A stretch of 64,000 nucleotides of DNA from CAZEVY01 sp964515555 (GTDB lineage: Bacteria > Acidobacteriota > Terriglobia > Bryobacterales > Bryobacteraceae): NCBI GenBank assembly GCA_964515555.1, contig CAZEVY010000015.1:1-64000 (forward strand), in the 5' to 3' direction. The translations under genes and the position numbers were made by a program. The notes under the pieces were generated by a model. It was given only the letters and a program-made list of their open reading frames with translations. It ran no database searches and was not told the DNA's origin. Positions 16,412-23,991 of this stretch are shown in pieces. Every line of letters begins with the position of its first letter. Position 1 is the stretch's first letter.

Positions 16412-18853
16412 ATGTCCCGTGAGATTCAGATCGGCCAGGCGGCCAGTGAAATCCTCGCCACCACCAAGTTCCATCAACCGCGCCGGCCCTTCTTCTTCGT
16501 CGTCGGCGCCGGCGTGTCGGTTCCCAGCGTGCCGCAGGCCTCGGGGATCGTCGCCGAGTGCCGCGACCGGCGGCCCGACCTCGCGCCGCCCGCCGATCTG
16601 AAGCCCATCGCGGAGTACGAGTGGTGGTTCGAGCAGGCCTTCCCCAGCCCCGCCGACCGGCAAAGCTATCTGCGCGGGCTGATCAAGGACCGGGCCGTCA
16701 CCCAGGCCAACCTTCACCTGGCGCACCTGCTCCAGAGCCGCAAACTGGCGACTCTGGTGGTGACCCTCAATTTCGACGACTACATCACCCGGGCGCTCAA
16801 CCTGTTCGGCGAGCCTCATGTCGTCTGCGACCATCCCGAGACCATCCAGAGGATCGATCCCGAAGTTGACGACGTCCAGGTGGTCCACGTGCACGGCACC
16901 TACTGGTTCTACGACTGCATCAATCTCACCACCGAGATCAAGGAGCGTTCCCGGCGCGCCGAGGAATCGGCCTTCTCCATGCGGGATTTCCTCGAGAGCC
17001 TGTTGGAGAGCCGGTCGCCGATCGTGGTCGGCTACAGCGGTTGGGAGGAAGACGTCTTCATGACCGCGCTCCGGCGGAAGCTGGGGCTGGCGCGCGCGCG
17101 CAAGTTCAACCTTTTCTGGTGCTGCTACCGCCGGGACCAGGTCGACAAACTGCCGCAGTGGCTGCGCGACCATCCTAGCGTCCGCTTCGTGGTGCCGCCG
17201 AAAGAAGCCTCGCCCGGCGAGGCCCGGGAAGCCCGCCCGCAGCAGCAGCAGGACACCGCCAGGCGGGTCGAGCCGTCGCTCCCCGCCGTCTCCGTGTTTC
17301 GCGAGCTGATCACGACTTTCAACATCGACGTCCCGCCGCTCACGCAGGACCCGCTGGACTTCCTGGCGGGCCAGTTGCGGCGGTCGTTGCCGGCCCCGGA
17401 CGGCGTCGAGGCGCCGGCCGACATCTACCAGCTCGCCAACATCGTCCATGACGTGGCGCGCGCGCGCGAGCTGCTGCTGGACGCGAAGAACAAGGGCGGG
17501 CGGGCGCAAAAGGAATGCGCCGAGAAGCTCGCCAAGGCCCAGAACGCACTGCGTCGGCTCCAGCATCGCGAGGCCGTTCAGGCCGCATCCGGAATCGCTG
17601 TCGACGCCATGAACCCGCAGCAGGCCGCCGACCTGCTCACCGCGATGTTCACCGCCGCGACCGGCCTGTTCGACAACTCGCCCGAGGAACTGGAGGCCTA
17701 CGATCTGGTGATCGCGGCCGCCGGCCGCATCGGGGCGCTCTCGGACGATCAGAGCCACACGCTGTCGATGGCGATGGTGAACAAGGGCCTGACGCTGAGC
17801 GCGCTCAACCGGCCCGAGGAGGAGATCGTCGTCTACGAAGCGATCATCGAGCGCTTCGGCGATACCCAGGACAGCCGCGTGCGCGAACAGCTCGCCAAGG
17901 CGATGTTCAACCGCGCCGTGACCCTCGGCCAGGTCGGCCGTCCCGAGGAAGAGATCGCCGCCTACGATCAACTGGTGGCGCGGCTTGCCGGCGCCGTCGA
18001 GCCGACCGTTCGCCGGCAGGTGGCCACGGCGCTTCGCAACAAGGGCGTCCAACTCGGCGACATGGGCCGGGGGCCGGAAGCGATCGAGGCCTTCGACGCT
18101 CTTCTGAAGCTGTACGGCGACGCCTCGGAGCAGGCGGTGCGCGAGCAGGTGGCCACGGCGATGGGGAACAAGGGCTACCGCCTCGGCGCGATGGGACAGC
18201 ACGAGCAGGCGATCGCGGTCTACGAAGAGATCGTGAAACGCTTCAGCGGCGCCACCGAGCCCGCTCTGCGCCGGGAACTCGCGCAGGCCATTTACAACCA
18301 GGGCGTGACGTTGAGCGACATGGGCCGCCGCGACGAGGCGATCGCGGCTTACGAGGAAGTCTCGAAGCAATTCGGAGACGACCCGGCCTTGCACGTCCAG
18401 GTCGCCAAGGCTCTGGTCAACCAGGGCTACACTCTCGGCGAGTCCGAACGCTCCGAGGAGGCGATCGAGGTCTACGACCGGGTCGCGGAACGCTTCGGCG
18501 ATTCCACTGAACCCGCCATGCAGGACCAGGTCGCTCGCGCGCTCTATAACAAGGGCGGGGCGCTGCGCGACCTCGATCGTCCGGCGGAGGCTCTCCCCGT
18601 TTACGACGCGCTCGCGGCACGCTACGGCGGCGCGACCGAGCCGGTCCTGCGGGAACGCGTCGCCAAGGGGCTGCTGAACAAGGGCGTCACACTGTCCGGG
18701 CTCGGCCGCATCATTGACGCGACCGCCACTTTCAACGACGTGGCGGCGCGCTTCGGCGACGACGACTCGCCGGGACTGGTCGAGATCGTGGCCAAGGCGC
18801 GGAAGAATCGCGACGACCTTCAAGGCGGCGCGGCGGCGAACTCCGGGAACTGA
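16412..18853 (+). CDS. SIR2-domain protein with eight 43-residue TPR repeats
   Basis: An 813-residue two-part protein. The N-terminal SIR2-like domain has GAGVS at residues 32-36, TLNFDD with Asn120, HVHGT with the probable catalytic His161, and VVGYSGWEED near 210: the full NAD-hydrolase core. A charged linker follows. Residues 457-798 (17780-18805) are eight tandem TPR-like units of 43 residues (the fifth has 41), each starting N-x-G and carrying an EEAI..Y pattern and an FGD turn. SIR2 effectors with repeat sensors occur in anti-phage NAD-depletion systems (Thoeris, DSR and Avs families). This exact layout is a plausible single-gene relative, but no phage context is present. GGGGAGG precedes the ATG and TAGAAT (16392-16397) is a possible -10. 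Confidence 0.82.
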   Translation: MSREIQIGQAASEILATTKFHQPRRPFFFVVGAGVSVPSVPQASGIVAECRDRRPDLAPPADLKPIAEYEWWFEQAFPSPADRQSYLRGLIKDRAVTQANLHLAHLLQSRKLATLVVTLNFDDYITRALNLFGEPHVVCDHPETIQRIDPEVDDVQVVHVHGTYWFYDCINLTTEIKERSRRAEESAFSMRDFLESLLESRSPIVVGYSGWEEDVFMTALRRKLGLARARKFNLFWCCYRRDQVDKLPQWLRDHPSVRFVVPPKEASPGEAREARPQQQQDTARRVEPSLPAVSVFRELITTFNIDVPPLTQDPLDFLAGQLRRSLPAPDGVEAPADIYQLANIVHDVARARELLLDAKNKGGRAQKECAEKLAKAQNALRRLQHREAVQAASGIAVDAMNPQQAADLLTAMFTAATGLFDNSPEELEAYDLVIAAAGRIGALSDDQSHTLSMAMVNKGLTLSALNRPEEEIVVYEAIIERFGDTQDSRVREQLAKAMFNRAVTLGQVGRPEEEIAAYDQLVARLAGAVEPTVRRQVATALRNKGVQLGDMGRGPEAIEAFDALLKLYGDASEQAVREQVATAMGNKGYRLGAMGQHEQAIAVYEEIVKRFSGATEPALRRELAQAIYNQGVTLSDMGRRDEAIAAYEEVSKQFGDDPALHVQVAKALVNQGYTLGESERSEEAIEVYDRVAERFGDSTEPAMQDQVARALYNKGGALRDLDRPAEALPVYDALAARYGGATEPVLRERVAKGLLNKGVTLSGLGRIIDATATFNDVAARFGDDDSPGLVEIVAKARKNRDDLQGGAAANSGN

Positions 18854-18947
18854 TCGCACTCGCTCGAAAACCACCACCCGAGTGGCTGAAGACAGCCAGA
18901 AACCGAACCGGCACGGCATCGATCTAACCAGCCAGGAGGCAACACCG

Positions 18948-19373
18948 ATGCGCAAACAACTGGTTCTCGCCGCAGTCCTGGCGGCGGCCGCAATTCCTTC
19001 CGTGGCGGACGATCGCCGCGGTCCGTACCGGGGCGACCAGAGGTACGGGCGCGACGGCTACTACGGCCTCTACGACCGGCAGGGGCCGCGCGGCAACGCC
19101 GTCCGGTCGGCGATGCGCGATCTCGAAATGATGTTCCGCCGCTCTCGCGTCGACCACCACGAGGCCGATCATTTCCGTCGCGCCTTGCGCGAACTGGCGG
19201 AGTTCGAGCGGCACGCCGCGCGCGGCCGATTCGACCGCGGCAGCCTCGACGACGCCATCGGCAACATGGCCGATCTGGCACGCGCCGAGCAACTCCATCC
19301 GCGCGACCGGCAGGTGATCCGACGGCACATGATCGACCTGCGCCAGCTTCGCAACTACGGCGATCGGTACTGA
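18948..19373 (+). CDS. small secreted protein of unknown function
   Basis: A 141-residue protein with a clear signal peptide (MRKQLVLAAVLAAAAIPSVA) followed by an Arg/Tyr/Gly-rich segment and a charged helical domain (RSAMRDLEMMFRRSRVDHHE near residue 53). A strong CAGGAGGC ribosome site at 18932-18939 supports ATG at 18948. A longer frame reaches 18714 inside the preceding gene and is rejected. The histidine/aspartate-rich helices might bind metal or DNA, but no family is recognised. It lies 94 bases after the SIR2-TPR gene; a functional link is not established. Confidence 0.7.
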   Translation: MRKQLVLAAVLAAAAIPSVADDRRGPYRGDQRYGRDGYYGLYDRQGPRGNAVRSAMRDLEMMFRRSRVDHHEADHFRRALRELAEFERHAARGRFDRGSLDDAIGNMADLARAEQLHPRDRQVIRRHMIDLRQLRNYGDRY

Positions 19374-19381
19374 CCGCGCCG

Positions 19382-19399
19382 ATGTTCCACGTGGAACAT
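19382..19399. promoter_or_regulatory. parS: parS-like centromere palindrome
   Basis: ATGTTCCACGTGGAACAT is a perfect 18-base palindrome. Its 16-base core matches the bacterial ParB-binding consensus TGTTTCACGTGAAACA at 14 of 16 positions and has the TGTTCCACGTGGAAC form described for Pseudomonas parS sites. It lies in the gap between a small secreted protein gene and a LysR gene. parS sites generally lie in the origin-proximal part of the chromosome. No parA or parB is in the window. Confidence 0.7.
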
Positions 19400-19417
19400 T
19401 ATTAGCCGTGTTTATGC

Positions 19418-19430
19418 GTACATCATGTAC
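19418..19430. promoter_or_regulatory. inverted repeat overlapping the LysR gene promoter
   Basis: GTACAT-C-ATGTAC is a perfect inverted repeat with a one-base centre. It lies just before the -10 TAAACT (19433-19438), itself six bases before the GTG start at 19445. The position fits an autoregulatory operator of the LysR protein, though the LysR box T-N11-A is not clearly present. Confidence 0.4.
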
Positions 19431-19432
19431 GA

Positions 19433-19438
19433 TAAACT
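19433..19438 (+). promoter_or_regulatory. -10 hexamer of the LysR gene
   Basis: TAAACT ends six bases before the GTG at 19445, the same hexamer and spacing as at the RES antitoxin gene. It suggests a leaderless mRNA. Confidence 0.45.
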
Positions 19439-19444
19439 CAAAGC

Positions 19445-20323
19445 GTGGAGCTGCACACCCTTAAGGTCTTCCTGGCAGTCGCCAACGAGAAGAGTTTCTC
19501 CCGGGCGGCGGAGCGGATGCTGCGTACGCAGCCGGCGATTTCGCTGGCGGTTCAGCGGCTGGAGCAGGAGCTCGGCGAGAAGCTGATCGACCGCTCCGCC
19601 AAGGACCTGCACCTCACAGACGCGGGCGAGATCGTGCTCGATTACGCGCGGCGGTTTCAAAACCTTGAGCGCGACCTGGAGAACTCGCTGGCCGAGCTGC
19701 GCGACAACTCGGCGGGCCGGCTCGCCATCGGCGCCAACGAGTCCATGTCGCTCTACCTGCTGCGGCACATCCAGCGGTACCGGCAGCTCTATCCGCGCAT
19801 CCGGGTGCAGGTGCGCCGGAGCCGCTCCAGCCGCATCCCAGCGCAACTGCTCGACGGGGAGCTCGAACTGGGCGTGGTCAGCTACGATCCCGGCAACGAC
19901 GCGCTGGCGGCGCGCGTGATCTACGTCGACCACCTGGCGTTCGTGGTCTCGGCGGGTCACCGCCTGGCGGGGCGGGCGTCGGTCTCCATCGCCGAGCTGG
20001 GCGCGGAGACCTTCATCGCGCACAATGTGGTCTCGCCGTACCGCGACCAGGTGATCGGCGCCTTCCAGCGCCACAAGGTGCCTCTCAACATGGACGTCGA
20101 GATGCCGACGGTGGAGACCATCCGCAAGATGGTGCAGCGCAACGAGGGTGTGGCGTTTCTGCCGCGCATGTGCGTCGAGCAGGAGTTGGAGCAAGGGACG
20201 CTGTGCGAAGTGCGCGTCGAGGAGATGCAAGTGGAGCGGAAGATCTACCTGCTCTCGCCCGCCCGGCGCGCGCTGAGCCACGCGGCGCGCGCTTTCCTCG
20301 ACTTGACCGCCGGGGCGGCGTAG
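19445..20323 (+). CDS. LysR-family transcriptional regulator
   Basis: A 292-residue LysR-type regulator. The N-terminal winged helix (ELHTLKVFLAVANEKSFSRA, then RTQPAISLAVQRLEQELG) is the DNA-binding domain. The remainder is a substrate-binding domain (GRLAIGANESMSLYLLRHIQ near residue 93, GELELGVVSYDP near 137). LysR proteins usually act on a divergent neighbour. Here no intact gene diverges from it, only the parS-like site and a secreted protein on the same strand, so the target is unknown. Confidence 0.92.
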   Translation: MELHTLKVFLAVANEKSFSRAAERMLRTQPAISLAVQRLEQELGEKLIDRSAKDLHLTDAGEIVLDYARRFQNLERDLENSLAELRDNSAGRLAIGANESMSLYLLRHIQRYRQLYPRIRVQVRRSRSSRIPAQLLDGELELGVVSYDPGNDALAARVIYVDHLAFVVSAGHRLAGRASVSIAELGAETFIAHNVVSPYRDQVIGAFQRHKVPLNMDVEMPTVETIRKMVQRNEGVAFLPRMCVEQELEQGTLCEVRVEEMQVERKIYLLSPARRALSHAARAFLDLTAGAA

Positions 20324-20349
20324 CGTCCTGAACGACACATGGCCGGACC

Positions 20350-20780
20350 CTAGGACCGTTCAGCGACTCCACGTAGGCCAGGCCGACGGGGCGGCCGGCG
20401 GCGCGCTTCGAGGAGATCTTCGCGGGAAAGGACGAAGAACTCCTGGTTCTCGAAACGCATGGTTTCGCGGCGCTCCCAGACCTCCTTAAAGACGATCCCA
20501 GGCGTCCTCGTCTGCACATCCACGCGGACGAGGTCGCGAAAGATGGTGATCTCGTGACGAATCAGTTCGTGCGGCCGATCATCCCGGCGGTCCCGAACCC
20601 GGCGGCCTTCAAGGCTTCGAGCAGCCGGGCGGCGTTCGCGGCCGTGGGCTCGATCAGGAGATCGAGGTCGAAGGTGGCGCGCGGCACGCCGTGCAGGACC
20701 GAGGCGATTCCTCCGATCACGACGTCCTTACACTCCGTCGCGTGTCAGGACGCGAATACGTCCTTCAACCGGTTCAGCAT
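20350..20780 (-). pseudogene. decayed nucleotidyltransferase (AbiEii/DUF6036-like)
   Basis: From ATG at 20780 the minus strand reads MLNRLKDVFAS, a TGA, then KDVVIGGIASVLHGVPRAT and FDLDLLIEPTAANAARLLEA, a typical G-G-N12-D-D nucleotidyltransferase core. A frameshift near 20560 continues it as PHELIRHEITIFRDLVRVDV and TPGIVFKEVWERRETM to REDLLEA. Another shift gives KRAAGRPVGLAYVESL. One nonsense codon and at least two frameshifts make it non-functional. Intact relatives are often accessory or toxin-antitoxin genes. It fills the otherwise empty stretch between the LysR and BON genes. Confidence 0.7.
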
Positions 20781-20927
20781 TCCTGGCGTCCACGATGCGG
20801 GGATTGTTTTGGAGAAGGCACGGCTGAAAACGCTTGCCGGATCGACTCCTGAAGGTATCGTAAAAGTCGTGTAAAAGCGGCCCTCGGCGCGCAACGCCGG
20901 AAGAAACGGTGGCATCTCAGGGGGTGT

Positions 20928-20934
20928 AAGGAGG
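20928..20934 (+). promoter_or_regulatory. ribosome binding site that fixes the BON protein start
   Basis: AAGGAGG directly abuts an ATG at 20935 but stands nine bases before the ATG at 20944. The latter has normal Shine-Dalgarno spacing and begins the signal peptide (MKSFLRPTMVLAGV). The start is therefore placed at 20944. Confidence 0.7.
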
Positions 20935-20943
20935 ATGCGATCC

Positions 20944-21474
20944 ATGAAAAGCTTTCTGAGACCGACGATGGTGCTGGCGGGGGTACTGGCTCTGGCGCCC
21001 CTGGCGCACCCGGCCCACACCGAGCTCACGCCGACCGAGAACAAGGTTCGGCGCGAGATCGTGACACTGCCGTATTACGGCGTCTTCGACAACGTGTCGT
21101 TCCGGGTCGAAGGGGACACGGTGTACCTGATGGGCCATGTCAACCGGCCGACGCTGAAGAGCTCGGCGGCGAACGTGGTGAAGCGCATCGAGGGCGTCAA
21201 CCGCGTGGTGAACGAGATCGAGGTGCTGCCGCTGTCGCGCCACGACGACCTGGTGCGGGTGGGCGTGCTGCGCGCGGTCTACTCGCAGTCGGGGTTGCAG
21301 CGCTACGGATACGGGGCCAACCCGTCGATCCACATCATCGTCAAGAACGGGCACGTGACGCTGGAGGGCGTGGTGGCGAACCAGATGGACCGGAACATCG
21401 CCGGCATCCGCGCCAATGGCGTGTTCGGGGCCTTCGGGGTGACCAACAACCTTCGCGTCGAGCGCAAGGGCTGA
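20944..21474 (+). CDS. periplasmic protein with two BON domains
   Basis: A 176-residue exported protein (signal MKSFLRPTMVLAGVLALAPL). Two BON (OsmY/nodulation) domains follow: KVRREIVTLPYYGVFDNVSF ending GVNRVVNEIEVLP, then LRAVYSQSGLQRYGYGANPS ending FGVTNNLRVERKG. Each has the glycine-containing strand VxLxGxV (VYLMGHV, VTLEGVV). BON domains bind phospholipid membranes and support envelope integrity under osmotic stress. A strong terminator follows at 21518. Confidence 0.88.
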   Translation: MKSFLRPTMVLAGVLALAPLAHPAHTELTPTENKVRREIVTLPYYGVFDNVSFRVEGDTVYLMGHVNRPTLKSSAANVVKRIEGVNRVVNEIEVLPLSRHDDLVRVGVLRAVYSQSGLQRYGYGANPSIHIIVKNGHVTLEGVVANQMDRNIAGIRANGVFGAFGVTNNLRVERKG

Positions 21475-21517
21475 CCGCAACCGGGCGCGATCCTCTCGCC
21501 CGGCCTCCTGTGCAGCG

Positions 21518-21554
21518 AGCGACCCGGTTCTTCGGAGCCGGGTCGCTTCGTTTA
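21518..21554 (+). terminator. Rho-independent terminator after the BON gene
   Basis: A 13-base-pair stem (one G-U pair) AGCGACCCGGTTC / GAGCCGGGTCGCT with a stable TTCG tetraloop at 21531-21534, followed by TCGTTT. It lies 43 bases after the stop at 21474. A smaller CCGGGCG/CGCCCGG hairpin precedes it at 21481-21503. Confidence 0.75.
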
Positions 21555-21560
21555 GGTGAC

Positions 21561-21590
21561 AGTTATCAGTTATCAGTTATCAGTTATCAG
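21561..21590. repeat. heptanucleotide tandem repeat with inverted copy
   Basis: AGTTATC is repeated four times from 21561, with an inverted copy ACTGATAACTG at about 21611-21621. The two can pair as a hairpin. It is intergenic between the BON terminator and the JAB/MPN gene and shows no coding potential. Confidence 0.7.
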
Positions 21591-21724
21591 TGGCCGGGCA
21601 TCGGCTGACGACTGATAACTGAGGACCGTCCCTCAAGCTTTCGCCCTATTGCACCGATAGTATTACCGAGAACCGAGGCGTAGCCTCGTTGCAAGGCAGA
21701 TCCGGTTTGATTTCAATAGTAAAC

Positions 21725-22801
21725 ATGGACCCGTCATCCCGCGTTCCGGAGCCGCCGGCTTCCGGGGCGTATCTCTGGGAGGTTCCCGGAAAGCCTATCG
21801 CGATCCAGATCGATTTCAGCGTGGTGGATCGGCTGTCGCAGGAAGTCATGCGGGGATTCGGAACGGCCCCCCGCCGGGGAATGGAGTGCGGCGGCGTACT
21901 GCTGGGGTCGGTGGAGGTGCGGGAGCGCACGCTGGTGCGGATCGCCGACTTGGAGCCGGTGGCGTGCCAGCACGCGCGCGGTCCGGCCTATTCGCTGTCG
22001 GAGGCGGAATCGGCGCGCTTCGCCGAGACCATCCAGCAGTGGCGGCCGATGCCCGGCCGGCAGCTCTACGCCGTCGGGTATTTCCGGAGTCACATGCGCG
22101 AAGGGCTGGGACTTTCCGAAGAGGATCTCGCGCTGTTCAACCGGTGGTTTCCCGGACTCTCCGACGTGGCCCTGCTGGTGAAGCCCTTTGCGACGCGGTC
22201 GAGCGTGGGGGCCTTCTTCTTCCGCGAGAACGGCAGCCTCCGCAGCGAGTCCAGCTACCAGGAGTTTCCCTTCCGCCGGCGCGAACTGGGCGGGGAGGCG
22301 CCGGAGACGGTATCGGCGCCGGCCACCACCGAATCGGCGCCGCCGGTGACGCCGCCCGCGCCCCGCGCCGCCGCCGAGCGGGGATCGCTGATGCGCCGCG
22401 CGGGCAACTGGATCCTGGTTCCGCTGTCGTTCATCTTCCTGTTGCTCGGCGTGGTGCTGGGCTTCCAGGTGGCGCTGGGGGTGCGGTCGAACGTTCCCGG
22501 AACGAAGACCGATCCGTACTCGCTGGGCCTCTCGGCGACGCCCTCGGCCGACAGCCTGCACGTCAACTGGGACCGCAACGCCCCGGCGATCGAGCAGGCG
22601 CAGCGGGGCATTCTGTGGATTCAGGACGGTCCGCACCAGAAGAGCGTGAATCTGGACGTTGTGCAGCTACAGAACGGCAGCGTCATTTACCGCCGCGCCA
22701 CCGGCGAGGTGTCCTTCCGGCTCGAGATCTTCGCCCGCGAGCGGATCACGCTCAGCGAATCGATCGCCGTCCGGATCGACCAGCCGCCGCCGGTCCGCTG
22801 A
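21725..22801 (+). CDS. membrane-anchored JAB/MPN-domain protein with altered JAMM motif
   Basis: A 358-residue protein from ATG at 21725. The N-terminal half resembles the JAB/MPN (Mov34) fold: RRGMECGGVLLG with Glu54, and GYFRSHMREGLGLSEED, in which His123, Ser131 and Asp134 fit H-x7-S-x2-D. The first His of the usual H-x-H is Arg121, so the zinc site lacks one ligand. A Pro-rich linker leads to one transmembrane helix at about residues 230-252 (WILVPLSFIFLLLGVVLGFQ) and a C-terminal beta-sandwich-like domain. Active JAMM proteins are metallo-deubiquitinases or procofactor proteases; this one may bind rather than cleave. It converges on, and overlaps, the AAA ATPase gene. Confidence 0.7.
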   Translation: MDPSSRVPEPPASGAYLWEVPGKPIAIQIDFSVVDRLSQEVMRGFGTAPRRGMECGGVLLGSVEVRERTLVRIADLEPVACQHARGPAYSLSEAESARFAETIQQWRPMPGRQLYAVGYFRSHMREGLGLSEEDLALFNRWFPGLSDVALLVKPFATRSSVGAFFFRENGSLRSESSYQEFPFRRRELGGEAPETVSAPATTESAPPVTPPAPRAAAERGSLMRRAGNWILVPLSFIFLLLGVVLGFQVALGVRSNVPGTKTDPYSLGLSATPSADSLHVNWDRNAPAIEQAQRGILWIQDGPHQKSVNLDVVQLQNGSVIYRRATGEVSFRLEIFARERITLSESIAVRIDQPPPVR

Positions 22802-23884
22802 CCTGTCGCGGCTCCGGCCGCGGCCTTCCTTCTCCGTCCGAGAGTCGCCTCGGGGGTCCAGATGCAGGCCCTCGCCGTCATTCTCCACTTCGACGGCGAC
22901 GCGCGCGCCGGGTTCGATGCGGCCGGCGGCGACCATGGCCGCGAGCGGCTGCGTGAGGTGGCGGTGGATGGTCCGCTTCAGCTCGCGCGCGCCGTACTGC
23001 GGGCTGGTCCCGCGTTCCAGCAGAAACTTGCGGCTGCGCGCCGAAAGCTCGATGGCGAAGGCGCGCTCGGCGAGGCGTCCGGCGATGTGGTCCTGCAAGT
23101 CGCGGAGCTGCTGATCGAGGATCTCGGCGAGGGAACCGGGGTCGAGCGGCTGGTAGGTGACGACGATGTCGATGCGATTGACGAACTCGGGAGTGAACTT
23201 GCGGCGCACGGCGTTGAGTCCGATCTTGCGCAGGCGCGCCGGGAGATCGGAGGCGGCGCGGCCGGTCACGGCCTGAAAGCCGAAATCGGGCCGGATGGCG
23301 CGCACCATGTCGCGCGCGCCCAGGTTGCTGGTAAGGAAGATGAGGCTGCGCTCGAAGCTGACGGAGGTGTTGTCGCCGAGCCGGAGGGTGGCCTTGTCGA
23401 GCACGCCCAGCAGCAGGCGCGCCATGGAGGGCGCGGCCTTTTCGATCTCGTCGAACAGCACCAGCGAGAGCGGGCACTTCTCCGAGGCCACCGACGACAG
23501 CTTCTGCTGCGTCAGCATGGGCTGCGTCTCGCGATGGCCGAGATAGCCCGGCGGCGCGCCGATGAGCTTGGCGACTTCGTGCTCCATCTGGAATTCGCCG
23601 CAATCGACCTTGAGGACGTTCCTTTCGGCGCCGTGCAGCACTTCGGCGAGGGCCTCGACGGTGCGCGTCTTGCCGGTGCCGCTGGGGCCGAGCAGCAGGA
23701 AGACTCCGGCGGGGCGGCCGGCGGGCGCCAGTCCCGCCTGGAACATCTGCACGTAGGGGACGATGGCTTCGACGGCGGCGGGCTGGCCGACCACGAGCGC
23801 CGCCAGCCCGGCGGCGAGGTCGCCGGCGGGGGGCTGTTTGCGCGCTCGCGGGAGGATGTTGGAGTTCTTGATCAACCCGGCCAC
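22667..23884 (-). CDS. AAA+ ATPase of the ClpB/ClpA D2 type, single module
   Basis: About 405 residues from GTG at 23884 (TTG at 23875 is an alternative). Walker A GPSGTGKT, Walker B LVLFDEIEKA, sensor-1 FLTSNLGARDM and KFTPEFVNRIDIVV are in the order of AAA_2, followed by the ClpB D2-small domain (RGTSPQYGARELKRTIHRHL). It has only one AAA module and a short N-terminus (LIKNSNILPRARKQ). The last 45 codons lie antisense to the JAB/MPN gene and are low-complexity Arg/Asp, so natural coding may end near 22800 or the tail may be an accident. The substrate is unknown. Confidence 0.8.
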   Translation of the reverse strand: MAGLIKNSNILPRARKQPPAGDLAAGLAALVVGQPAAVEAIVPYVQMFQAGLAPAGRPAGVFLLLGPSGTGKTRTVEALAEVLHGAERNVLKVDCGEFQMEHEVAKLIGAPPGYLGHRETQPMLTQQKLSSVASEKCPLSLVLFDEIEKAAPSMARLLLGVLDKATLRLGDNTSVSFERSLIFLTSNLGARDMVRAIRPDFGFQAVTGRAASDLPARLRKIGLNAVRRKFTPEFVNRIDIVVTYQPLDPGSLAEILDQQLRDLQDHIAGRLAERAFAIELSARSRKFLLERGTSPQYGARELKRTIHRHLTQPLAAMVAAGRIEPGARVAVEVENDGEGLHLDPRGDSRTEKEGRGRSRDRSADRRRLVDPDGDRFAERDPLAGEDLEPEGHLAGGAAVNDAAVL

Positions 23885-23991
23885 AGTATATTCGGCAACC
23901 GTGGGGCGCGCTTGTTCGACCCGTCGACGGAGGCCCCTATGTGCCGGAAGGCTAAAGGTTTGCGCCGATGCGCGGGCCTTGTGAACGGAGG

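Noticed and set aside
20554..20874. 106-codon plus-strand frame
   Set aside because: Antisense to the nucleotidyltransferase relic, without ribosome site or family features.
21561..21590. CRISPR-like array
   Set aside because: Seven-base units without spacers and no cas genes in the window.
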